From positions 372,001 through 436,000 of the forward strand of contig CAJTAT010000003.1 of the NCBI GenBank assembly GCA_910574475.1: DNA of 64,000 bases, in the 5' to 3' direction. The stretch is from Clostridia bacterium (lineage in GTDB: Bacteria > Bacillota > Clostridia > Lachnospirales > Lachnospiraceae). This document shows, in pieces, positions 36,050 to 43,982 of the stretch (position 1 is the first letter of the stretch; each line of letters opens with the position of its first letter). Below the pieces are notes generated by a model. It searched no databases. It worked only from the letters and a program-made list of their open reading frames with translations, and had not been told where the DNA came from. The translations under genes and the position numbers were made by a program.

Positions 36050-36805
36050 TTAGAAAATGGTATAGCCGCCGTCTACAGCCAAAGCTGCTCCATGAATATA
36101 GCTGGACTCGTCACTGGCCAGAAAAGCAATCGCTTTTGCCACCTCCTCAGGATTACCGGGGCGCCCAGAGGGACTCATTTTTATCTTCATATTAACTGGA
36201 TGCTGAGGGATGCTCAAGACTCTGGCAATCATCTGAGTATCGATCGGGCCGGGCATCACAGCGTTGATGCGAATCCCTGCGTGTCCATGGTCCAGAGAAA
36301 TCTGACGGGTCAGTCCCAAAAATCCATGTTTTGCAGTCGTATAGGCGATTCCACCTCTGCCAGCCCCTGTGGAAGCCATAGAAGCCACATTTACAATGGT
36401 GCCGCCTCCAGCCTGCTCCATAATGGGAATGATACGTTTCATCATCTGGAAAGGAGCTGACAGATTCGTAGCCAGCACTTTGTCCCACTCCTCGTCTGTG
36501 ATCTGATCCATATTGGCCAGGCTGCCGCCTACGCCTGCATTGTTTACGAGAATATCAATCTTTCCATATGTATCTAAGGTAGCCTTTACCAACGCATCCA
36601 ATGCCTCAGGGGAAGTAACATCTGTCTTCTGGTAGAAGGCCTCTCCTCCCGCTTCTTTAATCTCGGCAACTACTGCGTTTCCTGCTTCCTCTGTAGTACC
36701 TACGATCACCACTTTTGCGCCTTCTGCTGCCATTAACATTGCAGTAGCCTTGCCAATACCCTTTGTAGAACCTGTCACGATTGCAACCTTATCCTGAAAT
36801 TTCAT
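36050..36805 (-). CDS. SDR family oxidoreductase
   Basis: A 251-residue classical short-chain dehydrogenase: TGSTKGIGKA near 11-20, NNAGVGGS near 89, catalytic S and Y-x-x-x-K in VASMASTGAGRGGIAYTTAKHG, C-terminal AVDGGYTIF. It probably oxidises or reduces a hydroxyl/keto group in the pathway served by the OYE-ADC fusion, 24 bp downstream on the same transcript. First gene of the unit, with AAAGGAGAGATCACAT before the start. Divergent from the PucR regulator. Confidence 0.9.
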   Translation of the reverse strand: MKFQDKVAIVTGSTKGIGKATAMLMAAEGAKVVIVGTTEEAGNAVVAEIKEAGGEAFYQKTDVTSPEALDALVKATLDTYGKIDILVNNAGVGGSLANMDQITDEEWDKVLATNLSAPFQMMKRIIPIMEQAGGGTIVNVASMASTGAGRGGIAYTTAKHGFLGLTRQISLDHGHAGIRINAVMPGPIDTQMIARVLSIPQHPVNMKIKMSPSGRPGNPEEVAKAIAFLASDESSYIHGAALAVDGGYTIF

Positions 36806-36840
36806 ATGTGATCTCTCCTTTTCTCTTTTATAATGTCTCT

Positions 36841-36846
36841 ATTATA
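36841..36846 (-). promoter_or_regulatory. Candidate -10 box of the SDR/OYE-ADC operon
   Basis: Minus-strand TATAAT sits 36 bp before the SDR start. No convincing -35 box lies 16-18 bp further up, which fits activation by the divergently encoded PucR protein. Confidence 0.45.
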
Positions 36847-36892
36847 AGCAGAAAAAAGGAACTAGAAAACGGTTCTGCTGACTGAATCGAAA

Positions 36893-36921
36893 TTGACAAT
36901 TTGTGCACAATGCACTATAGT
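36893..36921 (+). promoter_or_regulatory. pucR-type gene promoter with internal palindrome
   Basis: TTGACA (36893-36898), 17-bp spacer, TATAGT (36916-36921). The spacer contains the perfect palindrome TTGTGCACAA (36901-36910), a good candidate site for autoregulation and for control of the divergent operon. Confidence 0.8.
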
Positions 36922-36938
36922 AAAAAAGAGGTGGTTTT

Positions 36939-38459
36939 ATGCTGTTTACAAGTCTAATCAATCAGATTTCCCCAAAGACTTCTATTAAGATTGTTCACTC
37001 TGATGATATTTTCAATTTGACCGATGTAGCCTTTATCGACGGGACTCAGACAGAGTATGAAAATGAAATACTCTATTTTGGATGTTCTGAACAGCTTACC
37101 AACAATAAGCTGCCGCCCCACTGTGTTCTGACGCGAAGCCCCAATGAACAATTCCTGAATTCGCTAAAAATCGGAGTCAGTCTGGCATTGGTGGACGCGA
37201 AAGAACTTTTTCTTGTATTTAACGCTGCCAAAGCTCTTATGGATGCCTCCCGCACCCAGGGCTTTTATGGGGAACTCATGGACTGCGCCGCCCACTCTCA
37301 CAGCATAGAACCTGTGATCAATCTGGCAGCAGCAAAATTGGGAAATTCCCTTGTTCTTTTAGATTCCAGCTTTAAAATCCTGGCCTATTCCACTATATTT
37401 CCCATTGATGATCCACTCTGGGAAGAAAATATACGTCTGGGTTACTGTACATATGAGTTTGTCAATGCGGTACAAAATCTTGACGCTGTAAAAAATGCTG
37501 CCAGAAATTCGGATCCTGTGGTTGTCACTTGTTATGCCTCTCCCCTTCGCAAGCTGTCCAGTAAAATCTTTATCCGCGAAAACTTTGTGGGAATTGTACT
37601 CATGTTGGAAAAGGAAACTCCTATCTCGCCCCTGCATTTTCAGCTTCTCCCTGTGATTAGCGCTGCTGCCAGAGACGCAATCCCCCGCTATGCGCCGTTC
37701 CTCATCTCGGACAATACGATTTATCAAAAGCTTCTGTATGATTTACTAATTGGCGCTCCTCCAGAAATGATTGCTCCACAGGTTGCAGAGCTTCCTTTTT
37801 CGCCTCATTTATGCGCCCTCTGTATCCGGCAAAGCCGCTATCTGGGTCAAAAACATTTAAAAGAAGAAGTGGCAGAACAATTGGTCCGCTGCCTTCCTGA
37901 CACTCGTTTTACCTTTCATGAAAAAGGGATCGCCGCTCTGGTTCCTCTGGGCGACGCCCCGAAACTGGGCCTTGATATGCAAAAAAAGCTGATAGTTCTA
38001 GCTGAAAAGGAGCATTTGCGTATCGGTGTCTCCAATCTCTTTTTTCAGATTGAGACCTTTGCCAAACGTTACGCCCAGGCCATGCGGGCCCTGGAGCTCT
38101 CTCTGAGACTGCATCCAGAAGAGGTTGTAAGTCTCTATTCCGACTACGCTTTTTATGATCTGTTAAGTAATACAAAGGAGCAGGATGTCTTAGGACTGTA
38201 CTGCCATCCGGCTCTGGCTCTTCTTAACCAGTATGATCACGCCAATGGAACAGACTTCTACCATACTTTGGAAGCCTACTTGTCCTGGGGCTGCAGTGTC
38301 AAGGATACGGCTGAAAAATTATTTATCCATCGAAACTCTTTAAATTACCGGTTGGATCGGATTCAAAGTCTGACGCAAGTGGATTTAAGCGACACCAAGG
38401 AACGGTTTTTACTGGAAATGTCCTATCATATCGACCACTATACGGGAAGAGATAGTTAA
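36939..38459 (+). CDS. PucR/CdaR-type transcriptional regulator
   Basis: A 506-residue regulator with a C-terminal PucR helix-turn-helix (HTH_30) around 445-500: TLEAYLSWGCSVKDTAEKLFIHRNSLNYRLDRI. The middle holds a GGDEF-like CdaR region, and the N-terminal 250 residues resemble a ligand-sensing part (NLAAAKLGNSLVLLDSSFKILAYS). Family members usually activate catabolic genes in response to substrate. It is divergent from the SDR/OYE-ADC pair, 133 bp apart, the usual arrangement for a regulator and its target. Confidence 0.9.
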   Translation: MLFTSLINQISPKTSIKIVHSDDIFNLTDVAFIDGTQTEYENEILYFGCSEQLTNNKLPPHCVLTRSPNEQFLNSLKIGVSLALVDAKELFLVFNAAKALMDASRTQGFYGELMDCAAHSHSIEPVINLAAAKLGNSLVLLDSSFKILAYSTIFPIDDPLWEENIRLGYCTYEFVNAVQNLDAVKNAARNSDPVVVTCYASPLRKLSSKIFIRENFVGIVLMLEKETPISPLHFQLLPVISAAARDAIPRYAPFLISDNTIYQKLLYDLLIGAPPEMIAPQVAELPFSPHLCALCIRQSRYLGQKHLKEEVAEQLVRCLPDTRFTFHEKGIAALVPLGDAPKLGLDMQKKLIVLAEKEHLRIGVSNLFFQIETFAKRYAQAMRALELSLRLHPEEVVSLYSDYAFYDLLSNTKEQDVLGLYCHPALALLNQYDHANGTDFYHTLEAYLSWGCSVKDTAEKLFIHRNSLNYRLDRIQSLTQVDLSDTKERFLLEMSYHIDHYTGRDS

Positions 38460-38508
38460 TGTTAATATTTTACTGTTAAAAGATTGTTAATAATTTAATT
38501 ATTTTCTA

Positions 38509-38536
38509 TTGCAATCTGATTCATTTGTGCTATAAT
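38509..38536 (+). promoter_or_regulatory. Promoter of the folT unit
   Basis: TTGCAA (38509-38514), 16-bp spacer, TATAAT (38531-38536); start site expected a few bases before the THF aptamer. Confidence 0.75.
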
Positions 38537-38552
38537 AGCCTTAAATAAATAA

Positions 38553-38665
38553 TAGCGAAGTAGGATTTTATGCGTTAAGTGTTCGATGGCTGGGGAGTCG
38601 CCTCGAAACGAAAAGTGAAAGCCGTGAGGCTTCGTCTTACGATATATTATCCGCACCCGTTGCTA
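38553..38665 (+). promoter_or_regulatory. Tetrahydrofolate (THF) riboswitch
   Basis: Conserved folH-type pieces appear in order: TGCGTTAAGTG, GATGGCTGGGGAGTCGCC, AACGAAAAGTG, and TTATCCGCACC near the 3' end. The outer helix pairs TAGCGA (38553-38558) with TTGCTA (38660-38665). It precedes a folate-type ECF transporter gene, the standard genomic partner. Downstream, ACACGTTTAGGAGGTGT can enclose the ribosome site, so control may be translational; that part is inference. Confidence 0.9.
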
Positions 38666-38769
38666 CAGATGAGTACATCTCATGTGTGGAGGGAACCAAA
38701 GCTGTGATCAGCCTCAATATTATTTATTGTAGCCAATTTCTTAACACACGTTTAGGAGGTGTATTTTTT

Positions 38770-39345
38770 ATGCAATTATTTGCAAAAGATGTATTCAAAT
38801 TCAAAGAACAGCTAAAAACTGTTCGAAATGTTCAGGGCATTTGTCTCTGCGGGCTCTTTGTAGCTTCCTATGTAGTACTGTCCCTTTTCAATATCCGTAT
38901 CTCAGAATTTCTGGAGTTTCGTATCGGCTTTCTTGCCCTGGCGGCAGCCGGCTTTTACGGGGGGCCTATCATGGGAATGTCTGTGGGCATTGCAGGAGAT
39001 ATCATCAGTTACTTTGTAGTTCCCAATTCTGCTCCCTTTTTCCCTGGGTTTACGTTGACTTATGCGCTTTTGGGCTTTTTATTCGGCCTTATTTTGTATC
39101 GGGCTAAAATCACGCCCTTGCGCGCTGTCTTTGCCAGTCTGGCAGAATTTCTTGTATCATGCACCCTGACTACATGCTGGCTATACTTAATGTACGGTAT
39201 GGATTTAAAATACCTTTTGACCATCCGTATCTTTAAGAATATGATTTCATTTGTAGTTTATGCTATCCTGCTCTATGTCTTTTTAAAGGCCTTTTCTAAG
39301 GTATTAAATGTGACGCATACACCAGCAAAAGCAGCAGAGTCATAA
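38770..39345 (+). CDS. folT: Folate ECF transporter S component
   Basis: A 191-residue membrane protein with about six helices, e.g. GICLCGLFVASYVVLSLF and AAAGFYGGPIMGMSVGIAGDIISYF, the S-component fold. It would bind folate and work with a shared ECF energising module encoded elsewhere. I start it at MQLFAKDVFKF, 10 nt after AGGAGG; the frame is open 28 codons upstream inside the riboswitch region. The THF riboswitch supports folate as ligand, which suits an acetogen relying on THF-bound C1 units. Confidence 0.9.
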   Translation: MQLFAKDVFKFKEQLKTVRNVQGICLCGLFVASYVVLSLFNIRISEFLEFRIGFLALAAAGFYGGPIMGMSVGIAGDIISYFVVPNSAPFFPGFTLTYALLGFLFGLILYRAKITPLRAVFASLAEFLVSCTLTTCWLYLMYGMDLKYLLTIRIFKNMISFVVYAILLYVFLKAFSKVLNVTHTPAKAAES

Positions 39346-39439
39346 GACCTAAAGTCATGTACTCCCACCTGCAGTATCCTCTCCCAGCTGGTTGAAGCCT
39401 GTGAGGGCTGCGGGATGATAAAGGTTGATAATACATAAG

Positions 39440-39478
39440 GGCCGCCACATAAAATTTTAAATGTGGCGGCCTTCTTTC
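39440..39478. terminator. Bidirectional terminator between folT and the Fe-ADH gene
   Basis: GGCCGCCACAT and ATGTGGCGGCC form an 11-bp perfect stem around a 10-nt AT loop; TTCTTTCCT follows on the plus strand. It ends folT and probably also the convergent Fe-ADH transcript. Confidence 0.85.
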
Positions 39479-39492
39479 CTGCAATTAGCCAA

Positions 39493-40524
39493 TTATGATT
39501 CTATGTTAAAATCCTTCTTATATTTCTCTACAGCCATATGGATCCATTCCTCTGACATGGGCTTTGCCTGTATAATTGTGTAACGAATCCCATGCTCCAC
39601 GGCAAACTGCTTTGCAATATGAAGTCCCTCCCGAAGTTGTTCTTCTGTAATCTCAAGGGTTTTCAGGCTGATATCAATTCCAAGCCTTTTTAACATAGAC
39701 AAGACCCTTTCATGCTGATTCTCCTGGAACAGAGACATAAAGTATACAGTCAGACTGATGATTCGTCCGTGAAGGAATCCATGACCGCAAACGTACTCCA
39801 AAGTGTCAAAAAGGAGGTGTTCACTGGCGCTTTCCCACATAGTATGATTCATTTTGGCTGCATTTTCGGCAATCCAGCCATATGCTTCACACATAAAATA
39901 GATTCCATTATCATTCACTTCTTTAATGTTATCAATATTCTCTGCCAGCATACCAATCAGATACTGAGCGCCTTGATAAATTTCCTGGGAGAAAGGTTTT
40001 TCTCTTGTAACCATATCATTTAGCTTCCAGTCATAAGATGCCGTCAGACAGGCCAGAAGATCTCCAGCTCCTGAAATGTTTAAATATTTAGGAGCCCCTT
40101 GAATGATATCATAGTCAATAAAAAGCTTCTCTGGGAAAATGCGTCCCATATAAGTTACAACATTGTTCACACGGATTGCTGACTTGTAGCACCATGCCGC
40201 ATTAACAGAAAGGACAGTTGGTATGCTATATAACTTAGCGCCTAAATGCTCTGCCATCCATTTTCCCGCGTCAATTGCCATTCCACCGCCCATGGCCACC
40301 ACGATCTCTGTGCCCTCATAGACTTTTACATCTTCCTTAAGAGTAGCTAATTCTACATCTTTTACAGTATAAGCCGTATAGTGATTTTTTAGCTGCTCCT
40401 TAAACTGACTGAGCACAAAGCCGTCAGCTACTACCAAATAATGGTCCAGATCAGCCGTCAATCCTGGAAGAAGTCCTCTTCCGTAGATAATATGGAACTT
40501 ATCGCCGCAATTAGGAAATATCAT
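39493..40524 (-). CDS. Iron-containing alcohol dehydrogenase family protein (G1P-dehydrogenase-like)
   Basis: A 343-residue protein of the dehydroquinate synthase/Fe-ADH fold, nearest in style to sn-glycerol-1-phosphate dehydrogenases: GGGMAIDAGKWMA binds NAD phosphate, SIPTVLS follows, GAGDLLAC and HGFLHGRII supply metal ligands. It sits 16 bp after nagB on one transcript. Sorbitol PTS operons normally contain an SDR sorbitol-6-phosphate dehydrogenase; that gene is missing, so this enzyme may oxidise the phosphorylated alditol brought in by the PTS. Substrate is inference. Confidence 0.85.
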   Translation of the reverse strand: MIFPNCGDKFHIIYGRGLLPGLTADLDHYLVVADGFVLSQFKEQLKNHYTAYTVKDVELATLKEDVKVYEGTEIVVAMGGGMAIDAGKWMAEHLGAKLYSIPTVLSVNAAWCYKSAIRVNNVVTYMGRIFPEKLFIDYDIIQGAPKYLNISGAGDLLACLTASYDWKLNDMVTREKPFSQEIYQGAQYLIGMLAENIDNIKEVNDNGIYFMCEAYGWIAENAAKMNHTMWESASEHLLFDTLEYVCGHGFLHGRIISLTVYFMSLFQENQHERVLSMLKRLGIDISLKTLEITEEQLREGLHIAKQFAVEHGIRYTIIQAKPMSEEWIHMAVEKYKKDFNIES

Positions 40525-40540
40525 TTCTCTTCCTCCTTAC

Positions 40541-41281
40541 TCAGTCTTTCCATCCAGCACTTTCTGCCAGGCTTTTGTCAATCACAATTGTGGCGTCTCT
40601 GTGCATCTTAAGAACGGTTGCCGGTACACTGGAAGTAATCTGATCATCCATTAATAGTTTTCTGATTACGGACGCTTTGTTTTCACCAGTCGCAATCAAT
40701 ACAATCTTGGCGGCCTTCATAATGTCGCCTACCCCCATAGTGATAGCCTCCCTCGGAACATCATCTGGGTTTTCAAAGAATCGGGAATTTGCCTGAATGG
40801 TTCCCTCGTCCAACTTTTGAATATGAACGCCGGCTGTCAATTCTTCTGCCGGCTCGTTAAAGCCAATATGTCCACTCACGCCGATGCCCAGCAGTTGAAT
40901 ATCAATCAGATGGTCATCCCCGTATAGTTTTTCATTAAATAAAGCTATTTCTTTTTCTGGATCATTCATTCCTGAAGGTACATATGCTTTTGTGCTGTCA
41001 ATCCCAGCAGGAATCAGGAAGCGCTTATTCATATAAGTCAGGTAACTCTGTTCGCTATCTGGATCCATCCCTTCGTATTCATCAAGGTTTACGGTTGTTA
41101 CCTTGGAAAAATCAACCTCACCCTGTCTGCAGGCTTCTACTAAAATTGGATAAACGCCTTCAGCCGTCCCGCCTGTGGCAAGACCCAGTTTCGATTCAGG
41201 AATCTTTTGAACCTGCTGAATCAGGAATCCAGCAACTACCTTACAAGATTCTTCATAGTCCTTTGTTACAATAATCTTCAT
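40541..41281 (-). CDS. nagB: Glucosamine-6-phosphate deaminase
   Basis: A 246-residue enzyme converting glucosamine 6-phosphate to fructose 6-phosphate and ammonia. LDEYEG holds the catalytic aspartate, and GVSGHIGFNEP contains the D/H/E active-site loop (here with the conserved H and E). Length matches Bacillus NagB. I start it at MKIIVTKDYEE after GGAGGACTGGAAT. No nagA is next to it; it leads a two-gene unit with the Fe-ADH, and its upstream CTGGATATGTCCAG site is shared with the PTS operon. Confidence 0.95.
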   Translation of the reverse strand: MKIIVTKDYEESCKVVAGFLIQQVQKIPESKLGLATGGTAEGVYPILVEACRQGEVDFSKVTTVNLDEYEGMDPDSEQSYLTYMNKRFLIPAGIDSTKAYVPSGMNDPEKEIALFNEKLYGDDHLIDIQLLGIGVSGHIGFNEPAEELTAGVHIQKLDEGTIQANSRFFENPDDVPREAITMGVGDIMKAAKIVLIATGENKASVIRKLLMDDQITSSVPATVLKMHRDATIVIDKSLAESAGWKD

Positions 41282-41306
41282 ATTCCAGTCCTCCATCACT
41301 TTTCTC

Positions 41307-41320
41307 CTGGATATGTCCAG
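41307..41320. promoter_or_regulatory. Candidate GntR operator upstream of nagB
   Basis: CTGGATATGTCCAG, 26 bp before the nagB start. CTGG and CCAG flank a 6-bp centre, like the ACTGGTCTAGACCAGT site of NagR/DasR regulators. The same motif recurs 26 bp before the srlA start. Confidence 0.7.
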
Positions 41321-41400
41321 TAATTATTATATACGTTTCTTGTGTATAAAGCAATACCCATATAAAAATTTTATCTTCACCCAAATTCACCCATTCACCA

Positions 41401-41461
41401 TTGACTATAATAATCAAAACTGTTAAACTAATAAAGCAAATAAACGTGCAAACGTGTTTGC
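41401..41461 (+). promoter_or_regulatory. gntR promoter and inverted repeat
   Basis: TTGACT (41401-41406), 17-bp spacer, TAAACT (41424-41429). GCAAAC-GT-GTTTGC (41448-41461) lies between the -10 box and the gntR start and could be a second regulatory site. Confidence 0.55.
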
Positions 41462-41484
41462 TTGAGACATTAGGAGACAATATT

Positions 41485-42177
41485 ATGAAATCAGCCGATG
41501 TAAAAAAAGAACTCAAAAAAATCATTTTAAAAATGGAGGGAAATGAAAAGCTGCCCAGTGAGCGGGAGTTAGTCAAAAAATTTCAGTATTCACGCCCAAC
41601 CATTCAAAAAGCTCTGAATGATCTTCTAAAAGAAGGCCTTATTTATCGGATTCCACGTCAGGGTGCCTATGTCACAGAACGCCGTCTTCGCAAGTCCTTA
41701 AATTCACTCCAAAGTTTTAAAGAGGATACACTTTCCAATGGTTATATCCCTTCTACAAAAGTATTATTATTCGAAAAAATAGAAGCAGAAAAGGATGTTG
41801 CCTCCGCTTTAAACATTTCCACCGGCGGATATGTATATAAGACCATAAGGGTCAGATCTCAAAATAACGATCCTGTTATCTACGATATTAACTATTTTAC
41901 TCCTGCATCCATTTCTGGAATTACAGTAGAAGAGGTTCAGGATTCTGTGTATTCTTTTATAGAAGAGAAAAAAGGTCTCAAACCTGCTATGTCGAGAGAG
42001 ACCATTGACGCAATTCTTCCCACCGAAGATATAGCCAGGGAACTTCAGATAAGTACCAGCGATCCCATTATTAAAGTGGTTATGACCGCCTATTTTTCTG
42101 ATGGACAGCCTTTTGAATATTCCATCTCTTATAAAAACCCGAAAAAATATAGTCTGGTAGTCCAGGCTTATCGTTAG
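41485..42177 (+). CDS. GntR/UTRA family regulator
   Basis: A 230-residue regulator: N-terminal winged helix (KLPSERELVKKFQYSRPTIQKALNDLLKEGLIYR) and C-terminal UTRA effector domain (SISGITVEEVQDSVYSFIEEKKGL). UTRA proteins sense sugar or amino-sugar phosphates. Start chosen at MKSADVKKEL after AGGAGACAATATT. Divergent from nagB-ADH and convergent with the srl-type operon, so it is the likely shared regulator of both. Confidence 0.92.
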   Translation: MKSADVKKELKKIILKMEGNEKLPSERELVKKFQYSRPTIQKALNDLLKEGLIYRIPRQGAYVTERRLRKSLNSLQSFKEDTLSNGYIPSTKVLLFEKIEAEKDVASALNISTGGYVYKTIRVRSQNNDPVIYDINYFTPASISGITVEEVQDSVYSFIEEKKGLKPAMSRETIDAILPTEDIARELQISTSDPIIKVVMTAYFSDGQPFEYSISYKNPKKYSLVVQAYR

Positions 42178-42225
42178 TAAATCTTAAAGGTCATAGGGCA
42201 AGCAAGTCTTTCTCCTACACCTTTG

Positions 42226-42275
42226 CACACCAAAAGACTGTCCTATCCAAAGACAGTCTCCTGGTGTGTTTTTTT
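42226..42275 (+). terminator. gntR terminator
   Basis: CACACCA and AGACTGTC pair with GACAGTCT and TGGTGTG (7 + 8 bp with an AA/CC internal loop), followed by seven T. The T-run reaches the stop codon of the convergent gutM gene. Confidence 0.85.
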
Positions 42276-42672
42276 AATCTTCCTGAGCCTTTAGGCCTTT
42301 TTCCAAATATGTGGCTGCCATCAATAAGGCCTGCTCCGTACCATTCCTTTTCTTTTTTGCATGTAATGTTTCTAAAATTTCCACATAAGTAGCTGCTTCC
42401 AGCTGAATATCCTTTTCAAAATCAGCAAATACAGACTTTCCTTTAATCTTATACCCCTGGATAATGGTACCATCTCTCTCTGTAATAAGTATATAAATTC
42501 GATTCCCATACCAGTGCTTTGATAATCCAATACTTGATACAGGACCAGTCTTTTTGATTTCACTAATCTGTTTATTCAAATGTCGTGCCTGTGGAATGAC
42601 TAGCAAACGCTGCAAAAAAACCATCAGTATCAGTATAAATGCAATGCCATAGGCATTATTCAAGAACTGCAT
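42274..42672 (-). CDS. gutM: GutM-like protein
   Basis: A 132-residue protein with an N-terminal membrane helix (about 7-24) and the GutM core (QARHLNKQISEIKKTGPVSSIGLSKHWYG, then RDGTIIQGYKIKG). GutM was described as an activator of the glucitol operon in E. coli, but in Firmicutes it is simply a conserved companion of the sorbitol-type PTS. Last gene of the PTS operon, 9 bp after srlB. Confidence 0.88.
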   Translation of the reverse strand: MQFLNNAYGIAFILILMVFLQRLLVIPQARHLNKQISEIKKTGPVSSIGLSKHWYGNRIYILITERDGTIIQGYKIKGKSVFADFEKDIQLEAATYVEILETLHAKKKRNGTEQALLMAATYLEKGLKAQED

Positions 42673-42681
42673 CCGTATTCT

Positions 42682-43044
42682 TTACCCCACACAAATCTTT
42701 ATAAAATCTCCTGTGTGAATTTGCCCCGGAAATTCACCGACCACATGTATGGTACCCTCCAACAGAGGTTCTTTGGCCCCGTCAAACCGAATGGTAACGT
42801 GTCCCAAGTGGGCAAACGTCTCGTTTGCCACATCTCCAACGGCTGTGATCAAATATATCTCAGATCCTATCACCAATTGATTTCCCACTTGAATGTCCTT
42901 ATTATTTTCAGGGACGTCAATAATCACACAATAGTCTGCAAGGCTCTCATCTGGAATATCACCAAAAGTAATCAACATCTTTTCTTCTCTGCACATGTCC
43001 AGATGTTTCCCAACTTTATGTATCTTGCTCTCATATTTAACCAT
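42682..43044 (-). CDS. srlB: PTS glucitol/sorbitol-type IIA component
   Basis: A 120-residue IIA protein of the glucitol family; it carries phosphate from HPr to the IIB protein. MLITFGDIPDESLADYCVIID and HLGHVTIRFDGA match family positions. I start it at MVKYESKIHK, one base after the preceding stop codon; no strong ribosome site is visible, so translation is probably coupled to the IIC gene. A longer upstream frame overlaps that gene and is unlikely. Confidence 0.9.
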   Translation of the reverse strand: MVKYESKIHKVGKHLDMCREEKMLITFGDIPDESLADYCVIIDVPENNKDIQVGNQLVIGSEIYLITAVGDVANETFAHLGHVTIRFDGAKEPLLEGTIHVVGEFPGQIHTGDFIKICVG

Positions 43045-43045
43045 T

Positions 43046-43582
43046 TTAAAATACCAGCTGGCCAATAAGAATGGCAAGGATAATTTCAATGGGAGCAATT
43101 ATAAATTTAGAGAACAAAACGGCAGACACTCCTATCTCCATAGTCTCCGGCTCCGCTTCTGTCAAAGACATTCCTACAGGAATAAAGTCAGCGCCACATG
43201 GCTGATGAATGGCAAATACAGCCGGAAGAGCCATAGTAAGCGGAATACTTCCCGCACTGATCAAGCCTCCAATCAGTGCTCCGATTACCTGAGGAATAAC
43301 TGCGCCAGGACCGATAATCGGGGAAATCATAGGGAATGTAATAATCAATCCCATTAAAATCAGTCCGATGGGACTTGTGGCCAGGGTCGAAAGCGCACCG
43401 GCAATCAAGTTCCCAAGTCCGGTATTGGAAATGAACGTAAATACCACGGAAACAAAGATAATAAACGGAACAATCTGCTCAAGAACCAGCTTAAATGAGT
43501 TTCTTGCGGCTGTAACAATTACGATCACAAATCTGCCAACCCACTCCGCAACTGCGGTCATCATTTTACTTATCACATTCAT
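43046..43582 (-). CDS. srlE: PTS glucitol/sorbitol-type IIC second part (C-terminal half of SrlE)
   Basis: A 178-residue membrane protein equal to the C-terminal IIC2 domain of E. coli SrlE: FPMISPIIGPGAVIPQVIGALIGG and ADFIPVGMSLTEAEPETMEIG match well. The IIB domain is a separate gene 16 bp upstream. A GAGGTGA site precedes this ATG, so the split is a real gene arrangement, not a lesion. Confidence 0.9.
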   Translation of the reverse strand: MNVISKMMTAVAEWVGRFVIVIVTAARNSFKLVLEQIVPFIIFVSVVFTFISNTGLGNLIAGALSTLATSPIGLILMGLIITFPMISPIIGPGAVIPQVIGALIGGLISAGSIPLTMALPAVFAIHQPCGADFIPVGMSLTEAEPETMEIGVSAVLFSKFIIAPIEIILAILIGQLVF

Positions 43583-43598
43583 CTACTTCACCTCATAA

Positions 43599-43967
43599 CT
43601 ATCCTTCTTTTTCTGTTATATTTTTAACCGTTGTACCAGAAACATAAATCCCCTCTTTAATATACATGGCAAAAGGTCCGCTTGGCCCTACTGGGTTAAG
43701 GTTAATTGTCTTAATCCCTTTTTTGGGAAACATACCGCAGCGAAGGGTTCCACCACAATTGATAATCGCACAGGCAACCTCATCATCACGCACTGGATGC
43801 CGAAAGCCATCAATTGCCTCCCCACCAATAATTTCTGCAATTTTCACGGCAACCGGGTGAATCCCTGTGCCTGTCATACAAGATACTTTTGTTCTCTTCC
43901 CTTCAACTTTAATTTCCAAAGGAGTCCCAAATCCTCCTGATCCCTTTACAACAACTGCTATACCCAT
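43599..43967 (-). CDS. srlE: PTS glucitol/sorbitol-type IIB component (N-terminal half of SrlE)
   Basis: A 122-residue cytosolic IIB protein. GSGGFGTPLEI and INCGGTLRCGMFPKKGI are the family marks; the cysteine motif carries the phosphoryl group passed to the sugar. Ends with the VSGTTVKNITE segment where E. coli SrlE continues into its membrane part. Lies 15 bp after the srlA fragment. Confidence 0.93.
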   Translation of the reverse strand: MGIAVVVKGSGGFGTPLEIKVEGKRTKVSCMTGTGIHPVAVKIAEIIGGEAIDGFRHPVRDDEVACAIINCGGTLRCGMFPKKGIKTINLNPVGPSGPFAMYIKEGIYVSGTTVKNITEKEG

Positions 43968-43982
43968 TCTTATCCTCCCTTA

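Noticed and set aside
43046..43967. Split srlE as a frameshift lesion
   Set aside because: The IIB part ends normally and the IIC2 part has its own GAGGTGA site and start, so it is an ordinary gene split.
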